Made by a program: the position numbers and the translations under genes. The notes beneath the pieces were generated by a model. The model saw nothing but the letters and a program-made list of their open reading frames with translations, did not search any database and was not told the DNA's origin. Shown in pieces: positions 1 to 5,698 of a stretch of 10,078 bases of DNA; positions within the stretch are counted from its first letter, which is position 1, and each line of letters begins with the position of its first letter. The stretch comes from Chitinophagaceae bacterium UBA3961 (GTDB taxonomy: Bacteria > Bacteroidota > Bacteroidia > Chitinophagales > Chitinophagaceae), in the NCBI GenBank assembly GCA_002385265.1, contig DGDD01000035.1:1-10078 (forward strand), read 5' to 3'.

Positions 1-298
1 CTAGTAAAATCTGATCTAAAGGTATTCTGTGGTCAAAAAAAGAAAAATTGCTACAGCCTTTCTTTGTGTACCTTTTCTGTCTTCTCTAACCTTTGCGAAT
101 TCCAAGCAGCGAAGCTGCGCAAAACTTAACAACTAAAAAACTCAAAAACTCAAAACTTGATCTAAAGGGAATCTATGGTAAAAATCGAAGTGTGGAATTG
201 TTTAGAGAGAAGAAGGACTTTGCGACATCTTTGCGCACTTCGCGCACTTTGTGTAAAAAACTAAAAAACTCAATAACTTAAAACTCATTACTTTAAAC
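1..298. repeat. Non-coding region with two diverged tandem copies of a ~130-145 bp repeat
   Basis: No convincing gene lies in these 298 bases. Copy one runs from about 12 to 156 and copy two from about 158 to 290. Matching landmarks occur in the same order in both: TGATCTAAAGG (12-22 and 158-168) followed by a CTNTGGTNAAAA-like stretch, CTTTGCGA (91-98 and 218-225), a short GC hairpin (106-118 and 232-246), and AACTAAAAAACTCAA (131-145 and 259-273) followed by AACTC/AAAAC-rich sequence. The middle of each copy is poorly conserved. CTTTGCG-type intergenic repeats with A-rich tails are, from memory, common in Bacteroidetes genomes; their function is unknown to me. Confidence 0.6.
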
Positions 299-1438
299 TC
301 ACGACTTCTTCTTCCCCGTCGCCTTTCCAATCATCCCCTTTCCAAATTTGTTTTTTACGCTGTCGATTGCTTTGTAGAGATCTGATTTTTTTTCTGCATT
401 GGAGAAGAGATTCGTCTGAACCGCTTCGTTGGTGAGTTCACTCAATCGAACGCCCATTAAACGCACCGGCGTGCCTTTCCGATAGAGTTTCAAAAACAAC
501 TCCTTGGCTACCGGAATCAACTCATCATCGTAAAAAGTATAGGGAATCGTGGTTTGCTTCGAGGTAGTTTCAAAATCGGGATAACGAATCTTTACAGCAA
601 CGCATCCGGCCATTTTATTGTCTTGACGCAACTCGTACGCAATCTTCTCCGTCATGCCCACCAAATCGTTCAACATGCCTTCTATGTCGGTTCTATTTTC
701 ATTAAAGGTTGTTTCCGTTGATACCGATTTTTGCTCATGATAAGGCTCTACCGTACCCCGATGAATGCCCTGTGCTTTCTCCCATAACTCCGGACCCCAT
801 TTTCCCAGATGCGCTTCTAACTGAACCGGAGTATAAAGAAGCACATCGCCGATCTTTTCAATACCAATGTTCTTCAACACTTCCCGCATATGAGCTCCTA
901 CACCGGGAATTTTCCCTACACTGAGCGGCGCTAGAAATTCCTGCTCCCTTCCGGCAGGCACATGCAAATAACCATTCGGCTTTGCCTCATCTGTAGCAAT
1001 CTTGGCCACCATTTTACTGGAGGCCATTCCAAAAGAAATGGGCAATTGGGTTTCATTTATAATTTGCTGGCGCAGATCAACAGTCCATTGAAAAGGATCA
1101 AAGTACTTGTCCATTCCGGTTAGATCAATGTAGAATTCATCAATACTTGCCTTTTCAAACAAAGGCGCTTTGGCCGCAATGATTTCTGTTACCCATCTGC
1201 TGTATCGCGAATATTCACCCCGAGACCCGCCTACAACTATAGCGTGCGGACACAACCTCAGCGCCGTTTTCATCGGCATCGCTGAATGCACTCCGTACTT
1301 TCTCGCTTCATAACTACAAGTACTTACCACCCCTCGTTCTCCTCCTCCCACTATCACCGGCTTGCCCTTCAATTCCGGATCGTTCAGTATTTCTACCGAA
1401 ACAAAAAAAGAATCAAGATCGAAATGGGCGATGAGCAT
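299..1438 (-). CDS. dinB: DNA polymerase IV (Y-family translesion polymerase)
   Basis: This is a 379-aa Y-family polymerase that copies past damaged template bases and acts at stalled forks with the sliding clamp. The palm carboxylates are visible: D7 in the N-terminal DLDSFF motif and D100-E101 in SIDEF. F12 sits at the usual steric-gate position that excludes ribonucleotides. Residues 135-156 (SFGMASSK...KPNG) match the conserved fingers/palm segment, and 173-181 (SVGKIPGVG) is the helix-hairpin-helix of the thumb. The C-terminal part is the little-finger domain. QTNLF at 341-345 fits the QxxLF beta-clamp-binding motif, but it lies 34 residues before the end, followed by a lysine-rich tail, whereas the E. 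coli enzyme carries its motif at the very C-terminus. The ATG start places the DxD motif at the family's normal distance. The gene is last in the minus-strand block, 120 bp after rimM, with no TAnnTTTG promoter or SOS box that I can recognise in the gap. Confidence 0.95.
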   Translation of the reverse strand: MLIAHFDLDSFFVSVEILNDPELKGKPVIVGGGERGVVSTCSYEARKYGVHSAMPMKTALRLCPHAIVVGGSRGEYSRYSRWVTEIIAAKAPLFEKASIDEFYIDLTGMDKYFDPFQWTVDLRQQIINETQLPISFGMASSKMVAKIATDEAKPNGYLHVPAGREQEFLAPLSVGKIPGVGAHMREVLKNIGIEKIGDVLLYTPVQLEAHLGKWGPELWEKAQGIHRGTVEPYHEQKSVSTETTFNENRTDIEGMLNDLVGMTEKIAYELRQDNKMAGCVAVKIRYPDFETTSKQTTIPYTFYDDELIPVAKELFLKLYRKGTPVRLMGVRLSELTNEAVQTNLFSNAEKKSDLYKAIDSVKNKFGKGMIGKATGKKKS

Positions 1439-1480
1439 AGTGGGGGTGTAGTTGCTTTTAGTTTAAAGAGTTTGGGGAAT

Positions 1481-1557
1481 TAGGCTTTAGGTCTTAGGCC
1501 TTAGGCATTTGGTAATTAGGTTAGCCTAAGGCCTAACAACCTAAGGCCTATTGCCTA
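1481..1557. repeat. Nested palindromic TTAGGCC repeat, long hairpin after rimM
   Basis: The rimM-dinB gap contains several copies of TTAGGCC/GGCCTAA in both orientations. The core is a perfect 13-bp inverted repeat, TTAGGCCTTAGGC at 1494-1506 pairing with 1524-1536. It is extended by six more pairs (1487-1492 with 1539-1544) across a small internal loop, and flanked by TAGGC (1481-1485) and GCCTA (1553-1557), which can also pair. The loop is 17 nt. On the transcribed minus strand the structure begins right after the rimM stop and lacks a following T-run, so it does not look like a standard intrinsic terminator. It could stabilise the 3' end of the rimM message or be a member of a dispersed palindromic repeat family. 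Confidence 0.75.
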
Positions 1558-1558
1558 T

Positions 1559-2071
1559 CTAAAAAACATCCAACAACCCATCCGGCAAATCCAATACCAC
1601 TTGTTTCTTTCTGGCATCTATTTTAACAAGAAAGTTTTCGTGAACGGGAATGAGGGCTTCGCGGCCCTGCCAGTCAATTCTACACAATAATTGATGCGGT
1701 TGCTCTATTACTTCTAAAACCGGACCAAGCGATTTTCCCTGATCAATGATCTCAAACCCAAGTAATGAAATAGGCGCCGATTTAGAAGCATATTTATGAA
1801 ACTTATCTTCGGTTAGCCATACCTGTTTTTGAGCTAACTTTTGAGCTTCTTCTCGGGTATTGATGCCCTCGAGCTTGATGTACAACTCTTGTTCATTCTT
1901 AATAGTTACCGATTCAATGAAAAAGGGCAACATCTCATCGGTTCTGGTTTCGATGAAAAGCACATCTAGTCCTTTTAGGGAAGTTTTCTTACCCAAACTA
2001 TGTTGGAGTACCACTTGTCCTTTCACGCCAAATGTGGCGGCTATTTTTCCGATAGTACAGTATTCTGTCAT
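1559..2071 (-). CDS. rimM: Ribosome maturation factor RimM
   Basis: RimM is a 170-aa cytoplasmic assembly factor that binds S19 and helps mature the head of the 30S subunit. The N-terminal RimM domain begins with YCTIGKIAATFGVKG (residues 4-18), the family's usual opening of IGKI plus a glycine-containing turn before the first beta strands. The second half is a PRC-barrel: LLGFEIID at 103-110, EALIPVHENFLVKID at 138-152 and the closing DLPDGLLD at 161-168, all typical of the family. Length is normal. The gene follows rpsP on the same strand, a pairing conserved across bacteria, but an intrinsic terminator hairpin lies in the 66 bp between them. RimM may therefore be made by partial read-through from the rpsP promoter at a lower level than the ribosomal protein. 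The ATG start sits directly before the conserved N-terminal motif. Confidence 0.95.
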   Translation of the reverse strand: MTEYCTIGKIAATFGVKGQVVLQHSLGKKTSLKGLDVLFIETRTDEMLPFFIESVTIKNEQELYIKLEGINTREEAQKLAQKQVWLTEDKFHKYASKSAPISLLGFEIIDQGKSLGPVLEVIEQPHQLLCRIDWQGREALIPVHENFLVKIDARKKQVVLDLPDGLLDVF

Positions 2072-2084
2072 GGGGTATAAAAAT

Positions 2085-2114
2085 AAAAAATCCCGCTGTA
2101 AACAACGGGATTTT
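2085..2114 (-). terminator. Intrinsic terminator/attenuator between rpsP and rimM
   Basis: Read on the minus strand, AAAATCCCG (2114-2106) pairs with CGGGATTTT (2095-2087), nine perfect base pairs. Two further pairs (2097-2098 with 2103-2104) lie beyond one mismatch, with a four-base loop at 2099-2102. The descending arm is followed by a T-rich run (TTTTTTATTTTT). It sits 23 nt after the rpsP stop and about 15 nt before the rimM start. The structure is symmetrical enough to work in either direction, but only the minus strand has an upstream gene. Confidence 0.8.
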
Positions 2115-2137
2115 GAATTGCTATAGCAAAGAGTTGA

Positions 2138-2554
2138 TTAGTCGTCGTTTCTTCTAGGAGCGCCGGCTCTGCGACCACGTCTTTCTTTGGCATCAGCCTC
2201 TTGACGTTTGCGAACCTGTACTTCATGCTCTCCGTGCCACTGTTGGAATTTCAACATTGCCGTAGCTTCGTCGAACAATCCCAGTTTCACACCGCGCAAC
2301 AAGTGTTTCAGGTACAATACACCTTTGAAAGAAAGGATGCGGCGTACAGTGTCAGTAGGTTGTGCACCTTTGTGAAGCCAATCGAGGGCTTTTTGACGAT
2401 CCAACTGTACAGTAGCAGGTACTGTTAATGGATTGTACGTTCCTAACTTTTGAATGAATTTACCATCGCGAGGTGAGCGTGCGTCTGCTACCACGATGAA
2501 GTAGAATGGTCTCTTCTTAGAGCCATGACGTTGCAGTCTGATTTTAACTGGCAT
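2138..2554 (-). CDS. rpsP: Small ribosomal subunit protein bS16 with C-terminal extension
   Basis: S16 is a core protein of the 30S subunit body, binding 16S rRNA early in assembly. The first ~83 residues are the S16 fold: [18 protein letters not shown] (1-18), the D-x-R-x-x-R-D-G turn at 24-31 and the KLGTYNP motif at 36-42. Residues 84-138 are an extension not found in the ~80-90-aa E. coli protein. It ends in a very charged segment rich in Arg, Lys, Glu and Asp (113-138), probably flexible and contacting rRNA. Extended S16 tails are, to my knowledge, common in Bacteroidetes. The gene has its own good promoter upstream and is followed by a terminator and then rimM. The ATG start is the only one consistent with the conserved N-terminus. 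Confidence 0.97.
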   Translation of the reverse strand: MPVKIRLQRHGSKKRPFYFIVVADARSPRDGKFIQKLGTYNPLTVPATVQLDRQKALDWLHKGAQPTDTVRRILSFKGVLYLKHLLRGVKLGLFDEATAMLKFQQWHGEHEVQVRKRQEADAKERRGRRAGAPRRNDD

Positions 2555-2601
2555 TTTAAATAGAAATTTAAATGCGTGAACAAATAGGGTTAAACTTATA
2601 A

Positions 2602-2637
2602 GATTGCAAAATTAGCAATCCCACGAAAAATTCCAAA
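2602..2637 (-). promoter_or_regulatory. rpsP promoter, Bacteroidetes type, with inverted repeat around the -7 box
   Basis: On the minus strand, TTTG (2637-2634), a 19-nt spacer and TAATTTTG (2614-2607) match the Bacteroidetes consensus TTTG-N19-TAnnTTTG exactly. Transcription would start near 2600, leaving a leader of about 45 nt before the rpsP ATG at 2554. The -7 box is framed by a perfect 6-bp inverted repeat, GATTGC (2602-2607) and GCAATC (2615-2620), separated by 7 nt. This could be a small operator or chance. Confidence 0.75.
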
Positions 2638-2666
2638 AATATTATTGAATTTCAACAAATTGATGA

Positions 2667-3989
2667 CTATCGCTTCATTCCCGGCATAAAACGCCCCATG
2701 GGCATCTTATTCATCATTTTCATCATTTGTTTCATCTGCTCAAACTGCTTCAGGAAGGCATTTAGCTCGGCGATGTCTTTTCCGGCCCCTTTGGCAATTC
2801 TGGCTTTACGGCTTTGATTGATCAAATCGGGGTTCGAGCGCTCCTCGGGAGTCATAGAATTGATCAGGGCTTCGATGCCTTTGAACGCATCGTCGCTCAC
2901 TTCAACGTCCTTCAAGGCCTTACCCATTCCGGGGATCATGCCCATCAGATCTTTCAGGTTACCCATCTTCTTGATCTGATCCAATTGTTGCTTAAAGTCC
3001 TCAAAATCAAACTGATTCTTGCGGATTTTCTTTTCTAATTTCTTCGCCTGCTCCTCATCAAATTGGGCTTGAGCCTTCTCCACGAGCGAGGTAATATCAC
3101 CCATGCCCAAGATACGCTGCGCCATACGCTCGGGGTAGAACACATCCAAAGTGTCCATTTTCTCCCCGCTGCTTACAAACTTGATGGGCTTGTTTACCGT
3201 GTATTTGATACTGAGGGCCGCACCACCTCGGGTATCACCGTCTAACTTGGTGAGCACTACCCCTGTGAAATCGAGTCGGTCGTTGAAGGCTTTGGCAGTA
3301 TTCACCGCATCCTGACCGGTCATAGAATCCACTACAAAGAGGATTTCCTGTGGTTTTACTGCCGATTTAATGTTGGCCACTTCGGTCATCATGGTTTCAT
3401 CGATCGCTAAACGACCTGCCGTATCCACGATGATCACGTTTTTATTTTTACTTCTCGCCTCTTTCAATGCGTTCTCCGCAATTTGAACGGCGTTCTTATT
3501 TTCAGGCTCACTGTATACTTCTACTCCAATTTGTTCACCCAGTACTTTCAATTGGTCGATGGCCGCAGGGCGGTAAATATCGGCCGCTACTAACATAGGC
3601 GACAATCCTTTCTTGGTTTTCAGGTAATTCGCCAATTTAGAACTGAAAGTGGTTTTACCTGAACCTTGCAAACCCGCTACCAGAATGACTGCCGGGTTTC
3701 CTTTGGCATTCAATTCGCTTTCGGTTCCGCCCATTAGGTTGGCGAGCTCGTCTTTCACGATCTTCACCATCAATTGACCGGGACTAACGGCATTGACCAC
3801 CTTCTCTCCCATCGCTTTGTCTTTCACGGTATCCGTGAATTCCTTGGCGATTTTATAGTTCACATCCGCGTCTACTAAGGCACGGCGGATGTCTTTAACT
3901 GTTGCAGCAATGTTTAATTCGGTGATGCGGCCTTCCCCTTTTATCTGTTTAAACGCGGATTCTAACCGTTCCGAAAGATTCTCAAACAT
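2667..3989 (-). CDS. ffh: Signal recognition particle GTPase Ffh (SRP54)
   Basis: Ffh is the protein subunit of the signal recognition particle. It binds hydrophobic signal sequences as they leave the ribosome and, with 4.5S/6S RNA, delivers the complex to FtsY at the membrane. The 440-aa product has all three domains. The N-terminal helical bundle spans about 1-95. The G domain has the P-loop GLQGSGKTT (106-114), DTAGR (189-193) and TKLDGDTRGG (247-256). The methionine-rich M domain spans about 300-440, with the RNA-binding signature SRKARIAKGAG (393-403) and clustered Met residues (419-438) that form the signal-peptide groove. Length and motif order are normal for the family. The gene lies between rpoD and rpsP, each separately promoted. 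Its own likely promoter overlaps the tail of the rpoD terminator, and a strong hairpin lies in its leader. Confidence 0.98.
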   Translation of the reverse strand: MFENLSERLESAFKQIKGEGRITELNIAATVKDIRRALVDADVNYKIAKEFTDTVKDKAMGEKVVNAVSPGQLMVKIVKDELANLMGGTESELNAKGNPAVILVAGLQGSGKTTFSSKLANYLKTKKGLSPMLVAADIYRPAAIDQLKVLGEQIGVEVYSEPENKNAVQIAENALKEARSKNKNVIIVDTAGRLAIDETMMTEVANIKSAVKPQEILFVVDSMTGQDAVNTAKAFNDRLDFTGVVLTKLDGDTRGGAALSIKYTVNKPIKFVSSGEKMDTLDVFYPERMAQRILGMGDITSLVEKAQAQFDEEQAKKLEKKIRKNQFDFEDFKQQLDQIKKMGNLKDLMGMIPGMGKALKDVEVSDDAFKGIEALINSMTPEERSNPDLINQSRKARIAKGAGKDIAELNAFLKQFEQMKQMMKMMNKMPMGRFMPGMKR

Positions 3990-4014
3990 AATAACTCGTA
4001 TTTTTTAGAAACAA

Positions 4015-4044
4015 AAAAGTGAATGTAGTTAAACATTCACTTTT
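4015..4044 (-). terminator. Terminator-like hairpin between rpoD and ffh, likely within the ffh leader
   Basis: A perfect 12-bp inverted repeat (4015-4026 with 4033-4044, loop of 6 nt at 4027-4032) is followed on the minus strand by a run of six T residues and another T-rich patch. This is the form of a rho-independent terminator. It lies downstream of a good -7 box at 4054-4061 and 25 bp upstream of the ffh ATG. It is therefore either a second, backup terminator for rpoD or a leader attenuator for ffh. Confidence 0.75.
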
Positions 4045-4053
4045 ATAGAGTTG

Positions 4054-4061
4054 CAAATTTA
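4054..4061 (-). promoter_or_regulatory. Probable ffh promoter (-7 element)
   Basis: On the minus strand TAAATTTG fits the Bacteroidetes -7 consensus TAnnTTTG perfectly and lies 65 bp upstream of the ffh start. The -33 element is not clear: a T-rich patch from the rpoD terminator tail lies upstream, but no TTTG occurs at 17-20 nt. If used, transcription starts near 4047 and the transcript begins with the 12-bp hairpin. Confidence 0.5.
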
Positions 4062-4076
4062 GTACAAGATTTACGA

Positions 4077-4098
4077 AAAGCCGCCGGAAGCGGGCTTT
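4077..4098 (-). terminator. Intrinsic terminator of rpoD
   Basis: Directly after the rpoD stop codon, minus-strand AAAGCC (4098-4093) pairs with GGCTTT (4082-4077). Two more G-C pairs beyond a bulged C close on a short TTCCG-like loop. The hairpin is followed by TTTT. Position and shape fit a rho-independent terminator for rpoD. Confidence 0.65.
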
Positions 4099-4101
4099 AT
4101 T

Positions 4102-4977
4102 TTATATGCCCAAATAGCTACGAAGGGCTTTTGAGCGTGAATTGGTGCGCATTTTGGTGATGGCCTTGTCTTTGATCTGACGAACACGCTCACGGGTGAG
4201 GTTGAATTTCTCGCCAATATCTTCCAAAGTCATGGGATGATCGATGCCAATTCCGAAGAAATAGCAGATCACTTCGCGTTGACGTTCAGTGAGTGAACTC
4301 ATGGAGCGCTCAATCTCTTGCATCAAACTTTCGTTGTGCTCGAGGTTGGTTTCAGCGCGATCGGCGTTTTTATTCTCCATGATATCGATCAGGGTATTGT
4401 CTTCGCCTTCGCCTAAAGGTGTATCCACACTTACGTGACGAGCAGAAGTACCCAAAGTAGCGTTCACTTCATCGATCTCCAATTCCAATAATTCGGCTAA
4501 TTCTTCTGCAGAAGGTTCACGCTCAAACTCTTGCTCTAATTGAGAAAAAGCTTTTTGAATTTTGTTGGTGAGACCTACTTTATTCAGTGGGAGACGAACG
4601 ATGCGCGATTGTTCAGCCAAAGCCTGCAAGATGCTTTGACGGATCCACCATACCGCATAGGAGATGAATTTGAAACCGCGTGTTTCGTCGAAACGTTGTG
4701 CTGCTTTAATCAAACCCAAATTGCCTTCATTGATAAGGTCGGGCAAGGACAGTCCTTGGTTTTGATACTGCTTGGCTACGGAAACCACGAATCTGAGGTT
4801 TGCCTTAGTTAATTTGTCGAGCGCTGCCTGATCTCCTTGTTTAATGAGACCGGCTAATCTTACCTCTTCTTCCGGATTAATTAATTCTACTTTTCCGATT
4901 TCCTGCAGGTACTTTTCAAGGCTCTGAGATTCACGATTGGTAATACTTTTCGTGATCTTTAGTTGACGCATGCTCAT
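4102..4977 (-). CDS. rpoD: Primary RNA polymerase sigma factor (sigma-70, group 1, Bacteroidetes type)
   Basis: This is the housekeeping sigma factor that directs RNA polymerase to most promoters. Region 1.2 covers about 17-50 ([15 protein letters not shown]). Region 2 covers about 55-125, including the core-binding and -10-recognising segment [22 protein letters not shown] split across 105-125. Region 3 covers about 128-205. Region 4 ends in the helix-turn-helix [20 protein letters not shown] (249-268). At 291 aa it lacks region 1.1 and the non-conserved insert of the E. coli protein, as expected in Bacteroidetes, whose promoters (TTTG/TAnnTTTG) recur in this window. Start choice: MSM offers two ATGs. 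Homologues usually begin MRQLKITKS, so the real start is probably the second ATG, at 4971 (289 aa). The gene diverges from the START-like gene across a 340-bp region and ends in a terminator. Confidence 0.97.
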   Translation of the reverse strand: MSMRQLKITKSITNRESQSLEKYLQEIGKVELINPEEEVRLAGLIKQGDQAALDKLTKANLRFVVSVAKQYQNQGLSLPDLINEGNLGLIKAAQRFDETRGFKFISYAVWWIRQSILQALAEQSRIVRLPLNKVGLTNKIQKAFSQLEQEFEREPSAEELAELLELEIDEVNATLGTSARHVSVDTPLGEGEDNTLIDIMENKNADRAETNLEHNESLMQEIERSMSSLTERQREVICYFFGIGIDHPMTLEDIGEKFNLTRERVRQIKDKAITKMRTNSRSKALRSYLGI

Positions 4978-5022
4978 AGTGGCCTTTTTTAGGATTGTTG
5001 GGTTTAGATAAATGGATTTGTT

Positions 5023-5046
5023 AAAAAACGCTCAGGCGCTGTTTTT
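5023..5046 (-). promoter_or_regulatory. Hairpin in the probable rpoD leader
   Basis: On the minus strand, an A-run followed by AGCGC pairs with GCG and a T-run: three G-C pairs, a G-U, A-T pairs and one mismatch, with a CTGA loop. It lies about 45-70 bp before the rpoD start. It resembles a weak terminator or leader stem. Function is not shown. Confidence 0.3.
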
Positions 5047-5059
5047 CGTGTGTGAAATC

Positions 5060-5090
5060 CAAATTTTTGACCCATAAATCTTAGTGAAAA
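5060..5090 (-). promoter_or_regulatory. Possible rpoD promoter
   Basis: Minus-strand TTTT (5090-5087), a 19-nt spacer and AAAATTTG (5067-5060) differ from the TTTG-N19-TAnnTTTG consensus at one base in each box. The predicted start near 5053 leaves a leader of about 75-80 nt. No better match was found in the gap, but other one-mismatch candidates exist. Confidence 0.35.
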
Positions 5091-5256
5091 GTCTAACACG
5101 TTGATAATCGTTTCCTAGTAGATGCTAAAAAGGGTGCCGAAGGTTGCTTTTTCCACAGCTAATAGGGCATTTTGGGGATAACAAGCGCAAAAACAGTGAA
5201 TTATCGGGCTTTTTCCATTTTCTTGTTATTCAAAGTGTTGGGAGGGAAAAATATAT

Positions 5257-5286
5257 TTTGAGGGTTCTATTATTTTTCTATAATTG
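5257..5286 (+). promoter_or_regulatory. Promoter of the START-like gene
   Basis: TTTG (5257-5260), an 18-nt spacer and TATAATTG (5279-5286) match the Bacteroidetes promoter with one difference in the -7 box (TAnnATTG). The predicted start near 5293 gives a leader of about 25 nt before the ATG at 5318. Confidence 0.55.
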
Positions 5287-5317
5287 CAATCATTAGTCAC
5301 AAAGATCAACGGTGTAG

Positions 5318-5698
5318 ATGAGTAAAAAACAGCTATTTACTTTAGAGTATCCGGTAAGATGTTCTCCCTCAATCTTATATGAATTCTTGAGTTCTCCAGC
5401 AGGACTTCAGGAATGGTTTGCAGATAAAGTGGACGAGCGCGACGGAGTTTTCAGCTTTAGTTGGAACGGTTCCACCGATCAAGCCGAAGTATTGGAAACA
5501 GGAGAAGACCACTTTATACGTTTTCATTGGTTGCATGCTCCTAAAGAAGAGTACTTCGAATTCAGAATAGAAAAATCAGAAGTTACCAACCAAACCATTT
5601 TAGTGATCAAAGATTTTGCTGAAAAAGGTGAAATCAAAGATCAAAGTCAATTGTGGGGTTATCAGGTGAAAGACCTGTTCCATCGTCTGGGAAATTAA
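5318..5698 (+). CDS. START-like (SRPBCC/AHSA1-type) domain protein
   Basis: This 126-aa cytoplasmic protein looks like a single START-like/SRPBCC fold, a beta-sheet wrapped around a long C-terminal helix that usually forms a hydrophobic pocket. The pattern is characteristic: an N-terminal strand (KQLFTLEYPVRCSP, 4-17), a short helix and SPAGLQEWFADKV (26-38, the usual L-x-x-W-F after the first helices), then repeated beta strands and a C-terminal amphipathic segment. Similar small START-like proteins are widespread in Bacteroidetes. No ligand or role is established that I know of. No signal peptide or membrane segment is seen. The gene has its own promoter, diverges from rpoD, and its TAA stop overlaps the stop of the convergent downstream gene within a shared TTAA. 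Family assignment rests on the sequence pattern, not on a search. Confidence 0.8.
   Translation: MSKKQLFTLEYPVRCSPSILYEFLSSPAGLQEWFADKVDERDGVFSFSWNGSTDQAEVLETGEDHFIRFHWLHAPKEEYFEFRIEKSEVTNQTILVIKDFAEKGEIKDQSQLWGYQVKDLFHRLGN

Larger units (their letters stand above)
4978..5317. other. 340-bp divergent intergenic region; candidate DnaA-box cluster (possible oriC)
   Basis: No gene is visible here. Four sequences resemble the DnaA box TTATNCACA: TTATCAACG (5107-5099, minus), TTTTCCACA (5149-5157, plus), TTATCCCCA (5181-5173, minus) and TTATTCAAA (5226-5234, plus). Three of them differ at one position and the first at two. An AT-rich stretch follows (about 5246-5295), as would suit an unwinding element. 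All genes to the left run leftward and most to the right run rightward, as around many origins. dnaA itself is not in the window and the boxes are imperfect, so this is a hypothesis. The region also carries the divergent promoters of rpoD and the START-like gene. Confidence 0.35.

Noticed and set aside
93..281. A 62-codon plus-strand open frame in the left intergenic region
   Set aside because: It runs across the two repeat copies, its composition follows the repeats, and it lacks any recognisable protein pattern.
1..298. CRISPR array
   Set aside because: There are only two units, they are long and diverged, and there is no regular spacer pattern.
709..924. Open frames opposite dinB (also 1286-1483)
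   Set aside because: They are antisense to a well-supported polymerase gene, with no family resemblance and no promoter.
1439..1480. Promoter or SOS box directly before dinB
   Set aside because: No TAnnTTTG box occurs and no convincing operator palindrome is seen. I do not know the SOS box of this lineage.
2640..2666. Possible terminator after ffh
   Set aside because: Only short A/T-only pairings (such as TTGAA/TTCAA) are present, with no stable stem, so no terminator is called.
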